Shown in pieces: positions 7,794-17,700 of a stretch of 64,000 bases of DNA. Position 1 is the stretch's first letter; each line of letters begins with the position of its first letter. The stretch is from Prosthecobacter gellanilyticus. Its GTDB lineage: Bacteria; Verrucomicrobiota; Verrucomicrobiia; Verrucomicrobiales; Verrucomicrobiaceae. The stretch lies in assembly GCF_007992435.1 (NCBI RefSeq), contig NZ_BKAG01000033.1, positions 1-64,000 on the forward strand. Direction: 5' to 3'. The translations under genes and the position numbers were made by a program. Below the pieces are notes generated by a model. It was not told the DNA's origin, did not search any database, and saw only the letters and a program-made list of their open reading frames with translations.

Positions 7794-8732
7794 ATGCCAG
7801 CACCCCAAACTCCCATCAGCCTTCGCCGTCTGTTTGATGAGATTGGCACCGTCGACCAGGTCGGCATCGAGGAGCGTGTGGCGAAGCATACCACGCGCAG
7901 CCTGAAGAAAAAGTCGAAGGTCTTTGGTCTGCGGCTCGCGGTGACGATGGTGGACCTCACCACGCTGGAGGGCAAGGACACGCCAGGGAAGGTGGCCTCC
8001 CTCTGCCAGAAAGCACTGTGCCCGCATGATGAAGGGGACATTCCACCGACCGCGGCCGTGTGCGTTTATCCATCGATGGTTAGGCATGCGCGAAAGCATG
8101 TGGGCGGCACTCAGGTGAAGATTGCTTCGGTGGCCACGGCTTTCCCATCAGGCCAGGCGCCGCTGAAGACCAGGCTCGCGGAGGTTCGTGCGGCAGTGGC
8201 CGATGGCGCGGATGAGATCGACATGGTGATCAATCGCGGCGCGTTTCTTTCCGGAGAGTTCGGTTTGATGCAGGACGAGATCGCCGCGGTGGTGGAGGCC
8301 TGTGGCAAGGCCACGCTGAAGGTCATTCTCGAAGTCAGCGAACTGGAGACCTATGACAACATCCGCGCCGCCAGCTTCCTGGCCATGCGCGTGATCCGCC
8401 CGGGTGATTTCATCAAGACCAGCACAGGCAAGACGAACTCCAACGCCACCTTGGGCAACAATCAGGTCATGCTGGAGGCCATCCGTGATCACTACCTCGC
8501 CACGGGCGTGCCGATCGCGATGAAGCCTGCGGGCGGCATTCGCACGGCCAAGCAGGCATTACACTTCCTCATCGCCGTGAAGGAGACGCTCGGTGACGAA
8601 TGGCTGAACAACCGGCGCTATCGTTTCGGTGCCTCAGCTCTTTTGAACGACCTTGTCCGCCAGCTCGAAAAGGAGCGCACGGGTGCTTACCAAGCTCCCT
8701 GGAACTTCAGCGAAGCCACGGAAGGATATTGA
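7794..8732 (+). CDS. deoC: deoxyribose-phosphate aldolase
   Basis: DeoC cleaves 2-deoxyribose-5-phosphate to acetaldehyde and glyceraldehyde-3-phosphate. At 312 residues it is longer than the E. coli enzyme (about 259) and resembles the longer, eukaryote-like form with an extra N-terminal helical region (RRLFDEIGTVDQVGIEERV). Active-site blocks are clear: CVYPSMV, VKIASVATAFPSG, DEIDMVINRGAF, the Schiff-base lysine in FIKTSTGK near residue 207, and the second lysine in MKPAGGIRT near 243. The aldehyde dehydrogenase gene starts only 14 bases downstream, so the two are probably co-transcribed and the acetaldehyde passed on for oxidation. Confidence 0.95.
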   Translation: MPAPQTPISLRRLFDEIGTVDQVGIEERVAKHTTRSLKKKSKVFGLRLAVTMVDLTTLEGKDTPGKVASLCQKALCPHDEGDIPPTAAVCVYPSMVRHARKHVGGTQVKIASVATAFPSGQAPLKTRLAEVRAAVADGADEIDMVINRGAFLSGEFGLMQDEIAAVVEACGKATLKVILEVSELETYDNIRAASFLAMRVIRPGDFIKTSTGKTNSNATLGNNQVMLEAIRDHYLATGVPIAMKPAGGIRTAKQALHFLIAVKETLGDEWLNNRRYRFGASALLNDLVRQLEKERTGAYQAPWNFSEATEGY

Positions 8733-8746
8733 AAACGCTTTTTGTT

Positions 8747-10243
8747 ATGCCTAAAACGCCATCCAAGACCACGGCGAAGACCCATCCCGCACGCGAGCTC
8801 GTCTTTGGCGATCTCTGGGAGTATGATCCTGCGCCGGAGACGGCGGATCCGAAGATGAAGAAGAAGTATGATCTCTTCATCAATGGTGAATTTGTGCCCG
8901 CGAAGTCCGGGAAGTATTTCCCCACGATCAATCCGGCGGATGAGACGAAGATCGCGGACATCGCACTGGCGGGCGCGAATGATGTGGATGCGGCCTGCAA
9001 GGCGGCGCAGAAGGCCTTCACCCATGTTTGGAGCAAGACGTCCGGCCAGGAGAGAGGGAAGTATCTGTATCGCATCGCCCGGCTGCTGCAGGATCATGCG
9101 CGGGAGTTTGCCATTGCCGAGACGCTGGATGGCGGGAAGCCGATCAAGGAATCTCGTGACTTCGATGTGCCGATGGCTGCGGCGCATTTCTTTTATCATG
9201 CCGGTTGGGCGGACAAGCTGGAGTTTCTGGCGCCAGGCAGGAAGCTCTCGCCACACGGGGTGGTGGGGCAGGTGATCCCGTGGAATTTTCCGCTGCTCAT
9301 GCTCGCGTGGAAGATTGCTCCAGCGCTTGCCACCGGGAACTGCGTGGTGCTGAAGCCTGCGGAGACCACCAGCATCACCGCGCTGAAGTTTGGCGAGATC
9401 TGCCAGGAGGCGGGTCTGCCGAAGGGGGTGGTGAACATCGTCAGCGGTGCGGGTGAGACCGGCGCCGCCGTGATCAATCATCCGCTCACGACGAAGGTGG
9501 CCTTCACCGGCAGCACGGAGGTCGGAAAGCTGATCATGCGCAGCCTCGCAGGCACGGAGAAGAAGATGACGATGGAGCTGGGTGGCAAGGCCGCGAACAT
9601 CGTCTTCGATGATGCGCCGCTGGATCAGGCGGTGGAGGGCATCGTGAATGGCATCTTCTTCAATCAAGGCCACGTCTGTTGCGCGGGCTCCCGCCTGCTG
9701 GTGCAGGAAAGTGTGGCGGATGAAGTGCTGGCGAAGCTGAAGCGGCGCATGGCCGTGCTGCGTGTGGGAGACCCCATGGACAAAAACACGGACATCGGTG
9801 CCATCAACAGCCGCGAGCAGCTGGAGAGGATCACCGCGCTGGTGAAGAGCGGTGTGGATGAAGGCGCGGAGCTGCACCAGAGCGCGTGCAAACTGCCGAC
9901 GAAGGGTTTCTTCTTCCGCCCCAGTGTCTTTGCGAATGTGAGCATGAGCCACCGCATCGCACGCGAGGAGATTTTCGGTCCGGTGCTGAGCATCCTGACC
10001 TTCCGCACGCCTGAGGAAGCCGTGGAGAAGGCGAACAACACTGCCTATGGTTTGAGTGCGGGTGTGTGGACCGATAAAGGCAGCCGCATCCTGAAGATGA
10101 GCACCTTGTTGAAGGCCGGCGTCGTCTGGGCCAACACCTACAACAAGTTCGATCCCGCCAGCCCCTTCGGCGGCTACAAGGAGAGCGGCTTCGGAAGGGA
10201 AGGCGGGAAGCAGGGTTTGTTAGATTATCTTAAAATTAGTTAG
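8747..10243 (+). CDS. NAD(P)-dependent aldehyde dehydrogenase
   Basis: This 498-residue protein is a complete aldehyde dehydrogenase. The NAD-binding domain has VIPWNFPLLM and the FTGSTEVGKLI loop, the general-base glutamate lies in MELGGKAANIVF near residue 276, and the nucleophilic cysteine lies in NQGHVCCAGSR near residues 310-311. The C-terminal EEIFGPVLS and PFGGYKESGFGRE blocks are intact. An extra N-terminal stretch of about 40 residues (including FGDLWEYDPAPETAD) precedes the usual start. The tight spacing after deoC suggests that acetaldehyde from deoxyribose breakdown is the substrate; this is inference from context. Confidence 0.94.
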   Translation: MPKTPSKTTAKTHPARELVFGDLWEYDPAPETADPKMKKKYDLFINGEFVPAKSGKYFPTINPADETKIADIALAGANDVDAACKAAQKAFTHVWSKTSGQERGKYLYRIARLLQDHAREFAIAETLDGGKPIKESRDFDVPMAAAHFFYHAGWADKLEFLAPGRKLSPHGVVGQVIPWNFPLLMLAWKIAPALATGNCVVLKPAETTSITALKFGEICQEAGLPKGVVNIVSGAGETGAAVINHPLTTKVAFTGSTEVGKLIMRSLAGTEKKMTMELGGKAANIVFDDAPLDQAVEGIVNGIFFNQGHVCCAGSRLLVQESVADEVLAKLKRRMAVLRVGDPMDKNTDIGAINSREQLERITALVKSGVDEGAELHQSACKLPTKGFFFRPSVFANVSMSHRIAREEIFGPVLSILTFRTPEEAVEKANNTAYGLSAGVWTDKGSRILKMSTLLKAGVVWANTYNKFDPASPFGGYKESGFGREGGKQGLLDYLKIS

Positions 10244-10252
10244 ACCTCGGCC

Positions 10253-10402
10253 ATGAATGACGAATGAGTAAATCCGAATGACGAAAGAACTCTCAATCTC
10301 GAATGCCGAAAGGGTGACATGCCCATCGGGGAGTGCTTCGGCAGATCATTTGGAATTCGTCATACTTTCGTCATTCGTGCTTACTCATTCGTCATTTCCC
10401 AT
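10253..10402. repeat. imperfect palindrome of GAATGACGAATGA units
   Basis: The left arm 10253-10287 contains GAATGACGAATGAGTAAA and GAATGACGAAAG. The right arm 10365-10402 holds their reverse complements (CTTTCGTCATTC, TTACTCATTCGTCATT). It fills the 171-base gap between the two aldehyde dehydrogenase genes. A shorter relative occurs at 54376-54440. It looks like a dispersed palindromic intergenic element. Confidence 0.7.
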
Positions 10403-10414
10403 ATCGTTCGTTCC

Positions 10415-11281
10415 ATGACCCGAATCCACATTACCAAGACCCCGAAGTGCTACGTCGGTGGAGCCTTCATCCGCAGTGAGAGCGGGCGCGTGACGGAGCT
10501 GCGTGATTCCGAGGGAGGATTCCTTGCGAACATCCCTCAGTGCACGCGCAAAGATCTGCGCAATGCGGTGGAGGCTGCGGCGAAAGCAGGGCCGGGCTGG
10601 GCGAAGCGGTCGGCCTTCAATCGTGGACAGATCTTGTATCGCCTCGCGGAGATGATCGAGGCGCGTGGTAATGAGCTCCGGGATGCTCTCGTCATGGGTG
10701 GAGCCAAGGGCGGCGATGCAACTCGCGAGGTCACGACCGCGATTGATCGCATCGTTCATTACGCGGGCTGGACGGACAAGTATGAGCAGGTGCTCGGCAG
10801 TGTGAACCCCGTGGCGTCCGCGCATTTCAACTTCACCGTGACGGAGCCGGTGGGGATCATCGGTGTCATCGCCCCTGATGCTTCGCCGCTGCTGGCGCTG
10901 GTCTCATTGATCCTGCCGGCGATCACAAGCGGCAACTGCGTGGTGGCCCTGGCGAGCACGACACAGCCCTATCCAAGCATCTTGTTAGGGGAGATGCTGG
11001 CCACAAGTGATCTTCCTGGCGGTGTGGTGAATCTGCTGACAGGTTTTCGCCACGAACTGATCCCGACCTTTGCCACCCATGAGCATTTGCGTGCACTGAG
11101 CGGTGTGGTGAATGCAGATGACCGCAAGACTCTGCGGCTCGGCGCGGCTGAGAGTGTGAAGCGCGTGCATCTGCTGAAGGCCGAGGAGACCATCGACTGG
11201 TTCGCGGACGGCAGGCAGGGCGTGGAGGAGATCCGGGCGCTGGTGGAGTTTAAGACGACGTGGCATCCGGTCGGTGCGTGA
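10415..11281 (+). CDS. half-length aldehyde dehydrogenase homologue, catalytic domain missing
   Basis: This 288-residue protein matches the N-terminal NAD-binding half of aldehyde dehydrogenases: YVGGAFIRSESGR, RGQILYRLAEMIEARG, VTEPVGIIGVIAPDASP, GNCVVALAS and LPGGVVNLLTG. It stops before the general-base glutamate and the nucleophilic cysteine, ending in a short unrelated tail (EFKTTWHPVGA). No remnant of the catalytic half follows in any frame in the 67 bases before the next gene, so this is not a recent frameshift. Its position after deoC and a full-length aldehyde dehydrogenase suggests a structural partner, or a subunit carrying only the cofactor fold. Enzyme activity alone is unlikely. 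Confidence 0.85.
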   Translation: MTRIHITKTPKCYVGGAFIRSESGRVTELRDSEGGFLANIPQCTRKDLRNAVEAAAKAGPGWAKRSAFNRGQILYRLAEMIEARGNELRDALVMGGAKGGDATREVTTAIDRIVHYAGWTDKYEQVLGSVNPVASAHFNFTVTEPVGIIGVIAPDASPLLALVSLILPAITSGNCVVALASTTQPYPSILLGEMLATSDLPGGVVNLLTGFRHELIPTFATHEHLRALSGVVNADDRKTLRLGAAESVKRVHLLKAEETIDWFADGRQGVEEIRALVEFKTTWHPVGA

Positions 11282-11308
11282 TTCGGTATATCCGAATGAC
11301 CTGTTTTT
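11281..11308 (+). terminator. terminator of the deoC/aldehyde dehydrogenase cluster
   Basis: ATTCGG (11281-11286) and CCGAAT (11292-11297) form a 6-bp stem with a 5-base loop that begins in the stop codon, and a run of five T follows at 11304-11308. The stem is short, so strength is uncertain. Confidence 0.5.
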
Positions 11309-11310
11309 GT

Positions 11311-11332
11311 TAGGTCGTGGCGCTCCGCGACT
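11311..11332 (-). repeat. partial 3'-end element, copy E
   Basis: On the minus strand, 17 bases after the kpsF stop, the sequence AGTCGCGGAGCG matches the first part of the core shared by the other 3'-end elements; the rest has diverged. It lies in a convergent intergenic region. Confidence 0.35.
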
Positions 11333-11348
11333 TCGTGATCATCTCACC

Positions 11349-12320
11349 TCACAGCAAATGCAGTCTGGTAAGATCCTGAGTGTCCACCAAGCCAACTGGC
11401 CGACGTTCGGCATCCAGGACAACGAGGTCGTCGATGCGGACTTTTTCGAGCGTGGCCAGCACTTCAGCGGCGAGCTTGTCTGCCTGGATGCTGATCGGGT
11501 TCCGCGTCATGAAGCCGGAAACCGGCAGATCGGAGATGGCGTGGTTCCTTTGGAAGGCGCGGACGAAGTCGCCATGCGTGAAGACGCCGGCGAGAGTGCC
11601 GTCGGCATTGGCCACGATGGCGGCACCGGCGCGGGCTTTGGTCATGGCCTCCAGGGCCTGGCTGACCGTGCAGTCCGGCTGGACGAGGGCGAGCTGCTCT
11701 CCCGAGCGCATCACATCCGAGACGCGGGTGAGCAAGGCGCGGCCGAGCGAGCCGCCGGGGTGCAGTTTGGCAAAGTCCTCCGCCTGGAAACCGCGGGCTT
11801 CGAGGAGGACCATGGCGAGCGCATCACCCAGCACGAGCATGGCGGTGGTGCTGGAGGTGGGGGCGAGATTCAGCGGGCAGGCTTCCTTGCTGACCTGCAC
11901 GTCCAGCACATGGTCGGCATGGCGGGCGAGGGTGGAGCTGAGCCCGCCGGTCATGGCGATGATCGGCAGATCCAGGCGCTTCAGGTGGGGCAGGAGGGAG
12001 AGCAGTTCCGTGGTTTCGCCGCTGTAGCTGAGGAGCAGGGCAATGTCTCCTGGATCAATGACGCCGAGATCGCCGTGCAGGGCATCACCCACATTCAGGC
12101 AGACTGTGGTGGCACCCGTGCTGTTCAGCGTGGCGGCGAGCTTCTGGCCGATGTTGCCGCTCTTACCGACCCCGCAGACGATGATCTTGCCGCGCTTTTC
12201 CAGCGCACGCAGCAGCGTCGCGATGGCTGAGGCGAAGGAGTCGCCAATGCGCGTTTGCAGGCTCTCCAGCTCTTCGATCTCGATGCGGATGGTGCGGCGG
12301 GCTTGCTCAGGGTAATTCAT
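11349..12320 (-). CDS. kdsD: KpsF/GutQ family arabinose-5-phosphate isomerase
   Basis: The enzyme converts ribulose-5-phosphate to arabinose-5-phosphate, the first step to Kdo for lipopolysaccharide. The 323-residue protein has the family order: an N-terminal SIS sugar-isomerase domain (about 35-170) with VCGVGKSGNIGQKLAATLNSTG and LLSYSGETTELL, the APTSSTTAMLVLGDALA block, then two CBS domains (about 205-320) with VSDVMRSGEQL and VSGFMTRNPISI. The LHPGGSLGR motif links the two parts, as in KdsD. The start at 12320 gives the usual N-terminus (family members start with a short helix). It is convergent with the aldehyde dehydrogenase cluster. Confidence 0.93.
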   Translation of the reverse strand: MNYPEQARRTIRIEIEELESLQTRIGDSFASAIATLLRALEKRGKIIVCGVGKSGNIGQKLAATLNSTGATTVCLNVGDALHGDLGVIDPGDIALLLSYSGETTELLSLLPHLKRLDLPIIAMTGGLSSTLARHADHVLDVQVSKEACPLNLAPTSSTTAMLVLGDALAMVLLEARGFQAEDFAKLHPGGSLGRALLTRVSDVMRSGEQLALVQPDCTVSQALEAMTKARAGAAIVANADGTLAGVFTHGDFVRAFQRNHAISDLPVSGFMTRNPISIQADKLAAEVLATLEKVRIDDLVVLDAERRPVGLVDTQDLTRLHLL

Positions 12321-12434
12321 TCAATCAGTCGTGGGGCGGAGCGTAGCGCAATGATCCGCCGCGCGCAAAACGCAAACGAGACCAAGTCTGCATGCCCAGG
12401 CAAGACGGGACGTCTGAATGAAGCGTCCACTCCC

Positions 12435-12470
12435 CAAACAAAACAGCCTCAGAACTGGAGTTCTGAGGCT
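12435..12470 (-). terminator. terminator of the PEP-CTERM gene
   Basis: AGCCTCAGAAC (12445-12455) and GTTCTGAGGCT (12460-12470) form a perfect 11-bp stem with a 4-base loop, 26 bases after the stop of the PEP-CTERM gene. On the minus strand a T-rich tract (GTTTTGTTTG) follows. This is a good intrinsic terminator. Confidence 0.8.
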
Positions 12471-12496
12471 GCTCTGAAAACGTTCGCAGTGTGATC

Positions 12497-13186
12497 TTAA
12501 CGACGACGGCGGAAGAGCAGACCGACCAGGCCAAAGCCCAGCAGCATCATGCGGGAAGGCTCGGGGACCGGGCCTGCCGTAAAGCTGTAGCTCGCGTTCT
12601 TCGGAGCGTCTCCAGGACCAGATGTGCCGACGAAGGGTGCGCTCAACTCGACCGAAGGGCCAGCTGTTGGAATGACAAACGATGGATCCGTGTAGAATCC
12701 ATAGTAGGGACCTCCAGCAGAGGCTGTATCAAACCACATGATTCCGAACCGGTAGCTTGATGCACCGGTGAACACACCTGGCAAGAGACCTTGCAGCTCG
12801 CTCTGGGTAGGCACGCCAGTCAATGATCCAATAGCACCAGCACCACCCGCATCTGCACCACTCGCACTGATGGATGCGACTGTCGTATTGCCGGAACTTG
12901 CAGTGTAGAAGTAGTCATTTGTGGCGCCCCCGCCGATCAGCGAGAGGTTCACTGGTGCACCGACCGTGGCGCCGGTGTTGAAGGAGGCGTAGTTGCCTTC
13001 CGAAAACCCGTTGGTGCCGCTGTCGATGACAATGCCATACCTCATACCAGACACAGCAGTACCACCATTGTTGAGGAAGCCAATGGCTCGAGCACCAGTG
13101 CCGCTGAACGAGATGGTCACAGTCGCTTCGGCAAAAGATGCGAAGAGTGCAACTGCACTGAAAGCTAAAATTTTTTTGAATGTCAT
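12497..13186 (-). CDS. PEP-CTERM sorting domain protein
   Basis: This 229-residue protein has an N-terminal signal peptide (FKKILAFSAVALFASFAEA). Its middle is low in charge and rich in Gly, Ser and Thr. It ends in a PEP-CTERM signal: VPEPS, a hydrophobic helix and a terminal RRRR. Such signals are recognised by an exosortase and the proteins are delivered to the cell surface, often with exopolysaccharide. The body (a single beta-rich domain) is not recognised. It lies 30 bases downstream of the TIGR02597 gene on the same strand and may be co-transcribed with it. Confidence 0.87.
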   Translation of the reverse strand: MTFKKILAFSAVALFASFAEATVTISFSGTGARAIGFLNNGGTAVSGMRYGIVIDSGTNGFSEGNYASFNTGATVGAPVNLSLIGGGATNDYFYTASSGNTTVASISASGADAGGAGAIGSLTGVPTQSELQGLLPGVFTGASSYRFGIMWFDTASAGGPYYGFYTDPSFVIPTAGPSVELSAPFVGTSGPGDAPKNASYSFTAGPVPEPSRMMLLGFGLVGLLFRRRR

Positions 13187-13216
13187 AGTAGAGTCGACCT
13201 CTATCTTGTGTTGGGC

Positions 13217-14305
13217 TTACTGCAGGTAGGCCGGGATTTTGTTCCACACCAAAGAATTTGCGGTGCCGGTGGCAGCGCGACGGTAGATGTAGCCGAAACC
13301 AGGCTGGAGGGTTGTCTGATAGTTGGCGACTTGACCAAAGTTGATGTCGTCCTCCCACTCGGTGCCGTTCCAGGTAAACTGAACGGAGTTACCTTTATTG
13401 ATGCCTGGAAGTGAGTTGTCGAAGCCCAAAATTTTATCACCAACGGCAACCGGGAAGTTGAGGAAATTTGCGGTCTGTTGAGGGACTGCCACCGTCGGAT
13501 CACCCACAGTGCTCAGCTTTTCAGGAACAGGCGACATGAAGCCAATAGCAATATCTTGAGCCACATTGTTGGACTTGGTGGCCAGACGGGTCCGATGCTT
13601 AGACATGGGCACGCTGCCAACGAAGGACAGGCTCATTGTAGTGTTGCCATTATTGCGGATGATGAACCCGCTGCCGAAGTCCAGAACAGCATGCGTGGCG
13701 TCCTGGCCGAAATTGATATCATCTTCCCAACTACCAGGAGTCGTGCAGGTATACTGCTCACTGTTACCGACGTTGATGCCAGCATTGGCATCTTGGAAGC
13801 CAAGAAACTGAGATCCGGCAGCCGCATTAGTGCCAAACAGCGCAGATGGAGTCCAATAAGGCATGACGTCAATCTGATCCGACTGGGCTGTCAGGGGGCC
13901 TGCGCCATCTGGATCAACGGGAGCTGCCACCGTTCCGATTCCCGTCAGATCATCACTCGCAGCAAGAGTCACGGTCAGCGTATTGTTGCTGTTCGCGGTG
14001 ACACGACCCACCAAGCCCTCCTTGGCACCGCTGGCGATCTGGACGGCGTAGGTCTTGTTGGCCGTCACACCAGGAGCAAAGGCATTGGCCGTCCAGCCTG
14101 GGGTGCCAGCGACGGTGATAACGTTGCCAGAAATCGACTGGATGACGCCTTTGAACTCGGCTGCACGATTCAATGGCACAGCAAGAATAGCATCCGAGTG
14201 AGCAGGGACCGTTACGCTGACAAATCCCACAGGGTCGGTTTCAGCGGCGAAGGCAGGGGAGAGGGCCAGCGCTGCGAGAAGGGTAGCGAGTTTGGTCGTT
14301 TTCAT
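13217..14305 (-). CDS. TIGR02597 family exported protein
   Basis: The 362-residue protein has a signal peptide (KLATLLAALALSPAFA) and opens with TDPVGFVSVTVPAHSDAILAV-like sequence, typical of the TIGR02597 family found mainly in Verrucomicrobia. Two related halves can be seen: both contain FLGFQDANAGINVGNS or ILGFDNSLPGINKGNS followed by WEDDINFGQ, then a GFIIR or GYIYRR strand. Function unknown; the duplicated halves suggest a surface or periplasmic beta domain. The start at 14305 was chosen because the signal peptide begins there. Confidence 0.85.
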   Translation of the reverse strand: MKTTKLATLLAALALSPAFAAETDPVGFVSVTVPAHSDAILAVPLNRAAEFKGVIQSISGNVITVAGTPGWTANAFAPGVTANKTYAVQIASGAKEGLVGRVTANSNNTLTVTLAASDDLTGIGTVAAPVDPDGAGPLTAQSDQIDVMPYWTPSALFGTNAAAGSQFLGFQDANAGINVGNSEQYTCTTPGSWEDDINFGQDATHAVLDFGSGFIIRNNGNTTMSLSFVGSVPMSKHRTRLATKSNNVAQDIAIGFMSPVPEKLSTVGDPTVAVPQQTANFLNFPVAVGDKILGFDNSLPGINKGNSVQFTWNGTEWEDDINFGQVANYQTTLQPGFGYIYRRAATGTANSLVWNKIPAYLQ

Positions 14306-14736
14306 GGAGAGAAGATTTTGAGGGACAATGGTATAAACCCCGAATTGGGGCAATCGTTACTGATTTTTTGTGACGGTGTCGAGACGATATTTGTTCTGGT
14401 GCTACCAGTGGGTGATGAAGTTTAAGCTTCAAGGAGGCCGATACGAGGGGAAATCAGGCCTTTTGGCCGATTGACCAGACGCAGCTCCCATGCCGATCTC
14501 CGCCCGTTTCTGACGCAGAAAGGCGATTCTCAGGGTCTTTTGGTTGTATTAAGAGTATTGCTTGGACCCCTGTCGCGGACAGCAGGAGGAGTAAGCGGAA
14601 GACCGGTGGGCATAGCCTGACACGCATTGTCTTGACGTTGAGGAGGTTGGTTTGATAAACGTGAAAAATATCTGCTGGAACAACCAAGCCCGGTTTCCGC
14701 AGTTCAAGCGCTCCAACCCCGCTCTCCTACCTTTCC
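14306..14736. other. 431-base divergent intergenic region
   Basis: This gap separates the TIGR02597 gene (minus) from the 3164-residue DUF1800 gene (plus) and must hold both promoters. A candidate plus-strand promoter is listed separately. Small hairpin-forming stretches such as GAAG-TTTAAG-CTTC near 14417-14430 are present. No coding sequence or known RNA is supported. Confidence 0.5.
14632..14659 (+). promoter_or_regulatory. candidate promoter of the first DUF1800 cassette
   Basis: TTGACG at 14632-14637 and GATAAA at 14654-14659 are separated by 16 bases, a fair sigma-70 match, about 75 bases before the DUF1800 start. Sequence resemblance only. Confidence 0.3.
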
Positions 14737-17700
14737 ATGCGTGCTTTTTTGCGCCCTGCCGCGCCAACCCTTCTTTGTGCGATCGTGTCTTTGGCAGGTT
14801 TTTCGCCTCTTTGGGCAGACACGGACTACTACAGCACAGGGCCGGGAGCGGGAAGCCCCGACACGCTGTGCGATGTGTGGCAGGGCCTCTACAATGGCTG
14901 GGGCCTGGCGCCGAATGCTGACACGGACTTTGACGGGGCCTCCAACTACGTGGAGTCGGTGGCGGGCACGGATCCGCGCAATCCGAATGATGTGATCAAG
15001 GTGGGGAACACCGCCGTCACCAGCACGACGGTGACGTTCACCTTTGATGCGGAAAAGGGGAAGCGTTATCGCATCCTGAGCGATGCGGTGTCTCCGACGG
15101 GCACCTTTGCCACGGTGGAAACACATCTTTCGCCAGTGAACGGAGCCTCCCAGTTCATCCCGAGCACGAGCAATCCCACGCAAACCATCACGATCACGAA
15201 GTCCGGCGGGAGCAAGTTTTACAAGATCGAAACCACGGACTGGGACAGTGATGGCGACGGGGTCAGTGACTGGGCGGAAGGGCAGCTGGGCATGAACCCC
15301 GCCCTGGCGAGCTCGACCGGCAATGGTGCCTCGGACGGTGACACGCTGCACTCTCTGCTGTCCCTGACGGTGGAGTCCACGGCCAATGGCTACGAAAAAG
15401 AGGACAAGACGGCGAGTTCCCCGGTGCCGACTCCCGGCAAGCTCCGGCTGGTACGCAGCTACGGCACGATGGCTCTGAGCGGCATCGGCATGAACGGGGC
15501 GGCAGGGGCCACGGACATCACCAAGGCCAGCGCTTCTGCCGGTGACTATACGCTCAGTACGGTGAACATTCCGGCCGGGGCCGGTGTTCCGGGCACCCCT
15601 TATGAGGTTGCCATCACGCCGGTGCAGGACAGCACAGACGAGGTGCCCGAGGCTGTGAAGGTGACCTTGGATCTTCCCGGGACGTCCAATGTCCCCGGTC
15701 CGTCTGGAACGCTGACCATCGGCGATGCCAACCCCGCGAATGCTGAGAACACGCAGCTCTATGTGGCCTACCTGGGACATGAGTCTGGCGCGGCGACGAC
15801 GGCCACCGGTTATGCCACGGCCATCGTGAATGGTGACAACACCAGCGCTTCCATCTCCGTGGTGTTCAACAACCTCTCCTCGGTGCAGAACACCGCTTAC
15901 GTCCGCGAAGGCACGACCAATGACCTGGCCCCGGCGCTTCCCACCGGTCAGGTCTCGGGGTTTACTTATCTCATTGAGGACAAGCCCGGGCATTATTCGA
16001 CGGACCAGGCTTTCCTGACTGCCCTTGTGGCCGGCCAGATCGGCTGCGCTGTCTCTTCCGCCAATTTTTCGGACAAGGAGATCTTCGGTCTTTTCAATAA
16101 GGCCTCGGGCTCGACGACCTTCAACCCGAACGCGCCTTCGCTGGTGGCACCGGACGCTGGAACCTCCGGCTTCCAGATCGTGACGGAGGAGCAGATCGAG
16201 CGAGACATCTGGCGGTTCATGTCCCAGTGCACCTGGGGCGGCACGACGGCCATGTATGACCAGATCCGCGCCAAGGTGACCACGCGTGTGAATGCGCTGG
16301 GTGCCGGCCCGACGGCCCAGGCAGCCACCAATGCTTATCTCCTGGGCCTGACAGACTGGCTGGACGACCAGATGAACTCCACGCTGACGCCGACCGTGAA
16401 CTTCCAGACGCTGGTGATGGCGGGAGACAATGAGGACTTCATGCTGCGCGGCAACAAGCCGATCCATTACGCTGCCGATCCGCAGATCAACGGCGCCCGC
16501 TACACCGTGACCTATGATGCGGCGGGCAATCCCACTTTCGGCACCACGGCGGACAACAACACGACGAGCAACAACTACCCGATCGATGGCCCGAACCGGC
16601 GCCGTGAGTGGTGGGGGATGATTTTGCAGTCAAAGGACCAGGTGCGCCAGCGCTTTACCCAGGCGCTGAGCGAGATTCTCATCATTTCCGAGGCGGACCA
16701 GACCTGCGCCACCCGGCACTACGGCACCGCCAATTTCTGGGACATGCTGGCCGCAGGTGCTTTTGGCAAGTATCGCAACCTGCTCTCGCAGGTGAGTTAC
16801 AACCCGATGATGGGTTTCTACCTCTCCAGCTTCAACAACCGCATGACCTATGACGCGGGCGGCGGGCTGATCGTGAGTCCTGATGAGAACTATGCGCGTG
16901 AAATCATGCAGCTCTTCTCCATCGGCCTGATCCTGCGGCATCCGGACGGCAGCCTGGTGCTGGATTCCTCAGGCCTGCCCATCCCCACCTATGATCAGAC
17001 GGACATCACCGAACTGGCCCGCGTGATGACCGGCTTCACCCATGGGGCGCAGCATGCAGCCAGCTACTACGCGGCTTATAGCAATACGTCACTGCTCGCC
17101 AATCCCTCCACCTCCACGCGCACCAGCGGTCTCATCCTGTTCAACGGCTCCTCGGCGACCAACACCTGGTTCACGGCCCAGAACGGCCATCTTTTCTGGC
17201 CGGCACCCTGGGTCTATCCGATGAAGGCCATCGGCCGCATCGCTTCCACGCAGTATCATGACTTTGGCGCCAAGACTCTGCTCGCCGGCAAATCCGGTGA
17301 GTCGGTCATTCCGGCGCAGACCATCACAAGCATGACGGATGCGCAGACGCACGCTGCGGCGGATGTGGACCTGGCACTGGCGCACAACTGCCTCGCAGGA
17401 GATCCAGCCTCCAACACGGCCTACAACGGTCACCAGAACACGCCGGTAAACATTTCCCGCTGGCTCATCCAGCGCCTCGTCACCTCGAATCCGTCCGCAG
17501 GCTATGTCTACCGCGTGCAGAAGCGTTACCGGGACACGAACGGCAACCTCGGCGAGGTGTTGAAAGCTATTTTGTTAGACTACGAGTCACGCTCTCTCCA
17601 GCTTTCGGACAGCTCCATCTCGCATGGCAGGGTGAAGGAGCCGATCGTGGCTTTCGCGGCGACTTTGCGCGCTTTCCGCGCCTTCTCCGGCGCACCGATG

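Noticed and set aside
11282-11348. A frameshifted catalytic half of the short aldehyde dehydrogenase
   Set aside because: The gap is only 67 bases and holds a hairpin and a partial 3'-end element; no aldehyde dehydrogenase motif is present in any frame.
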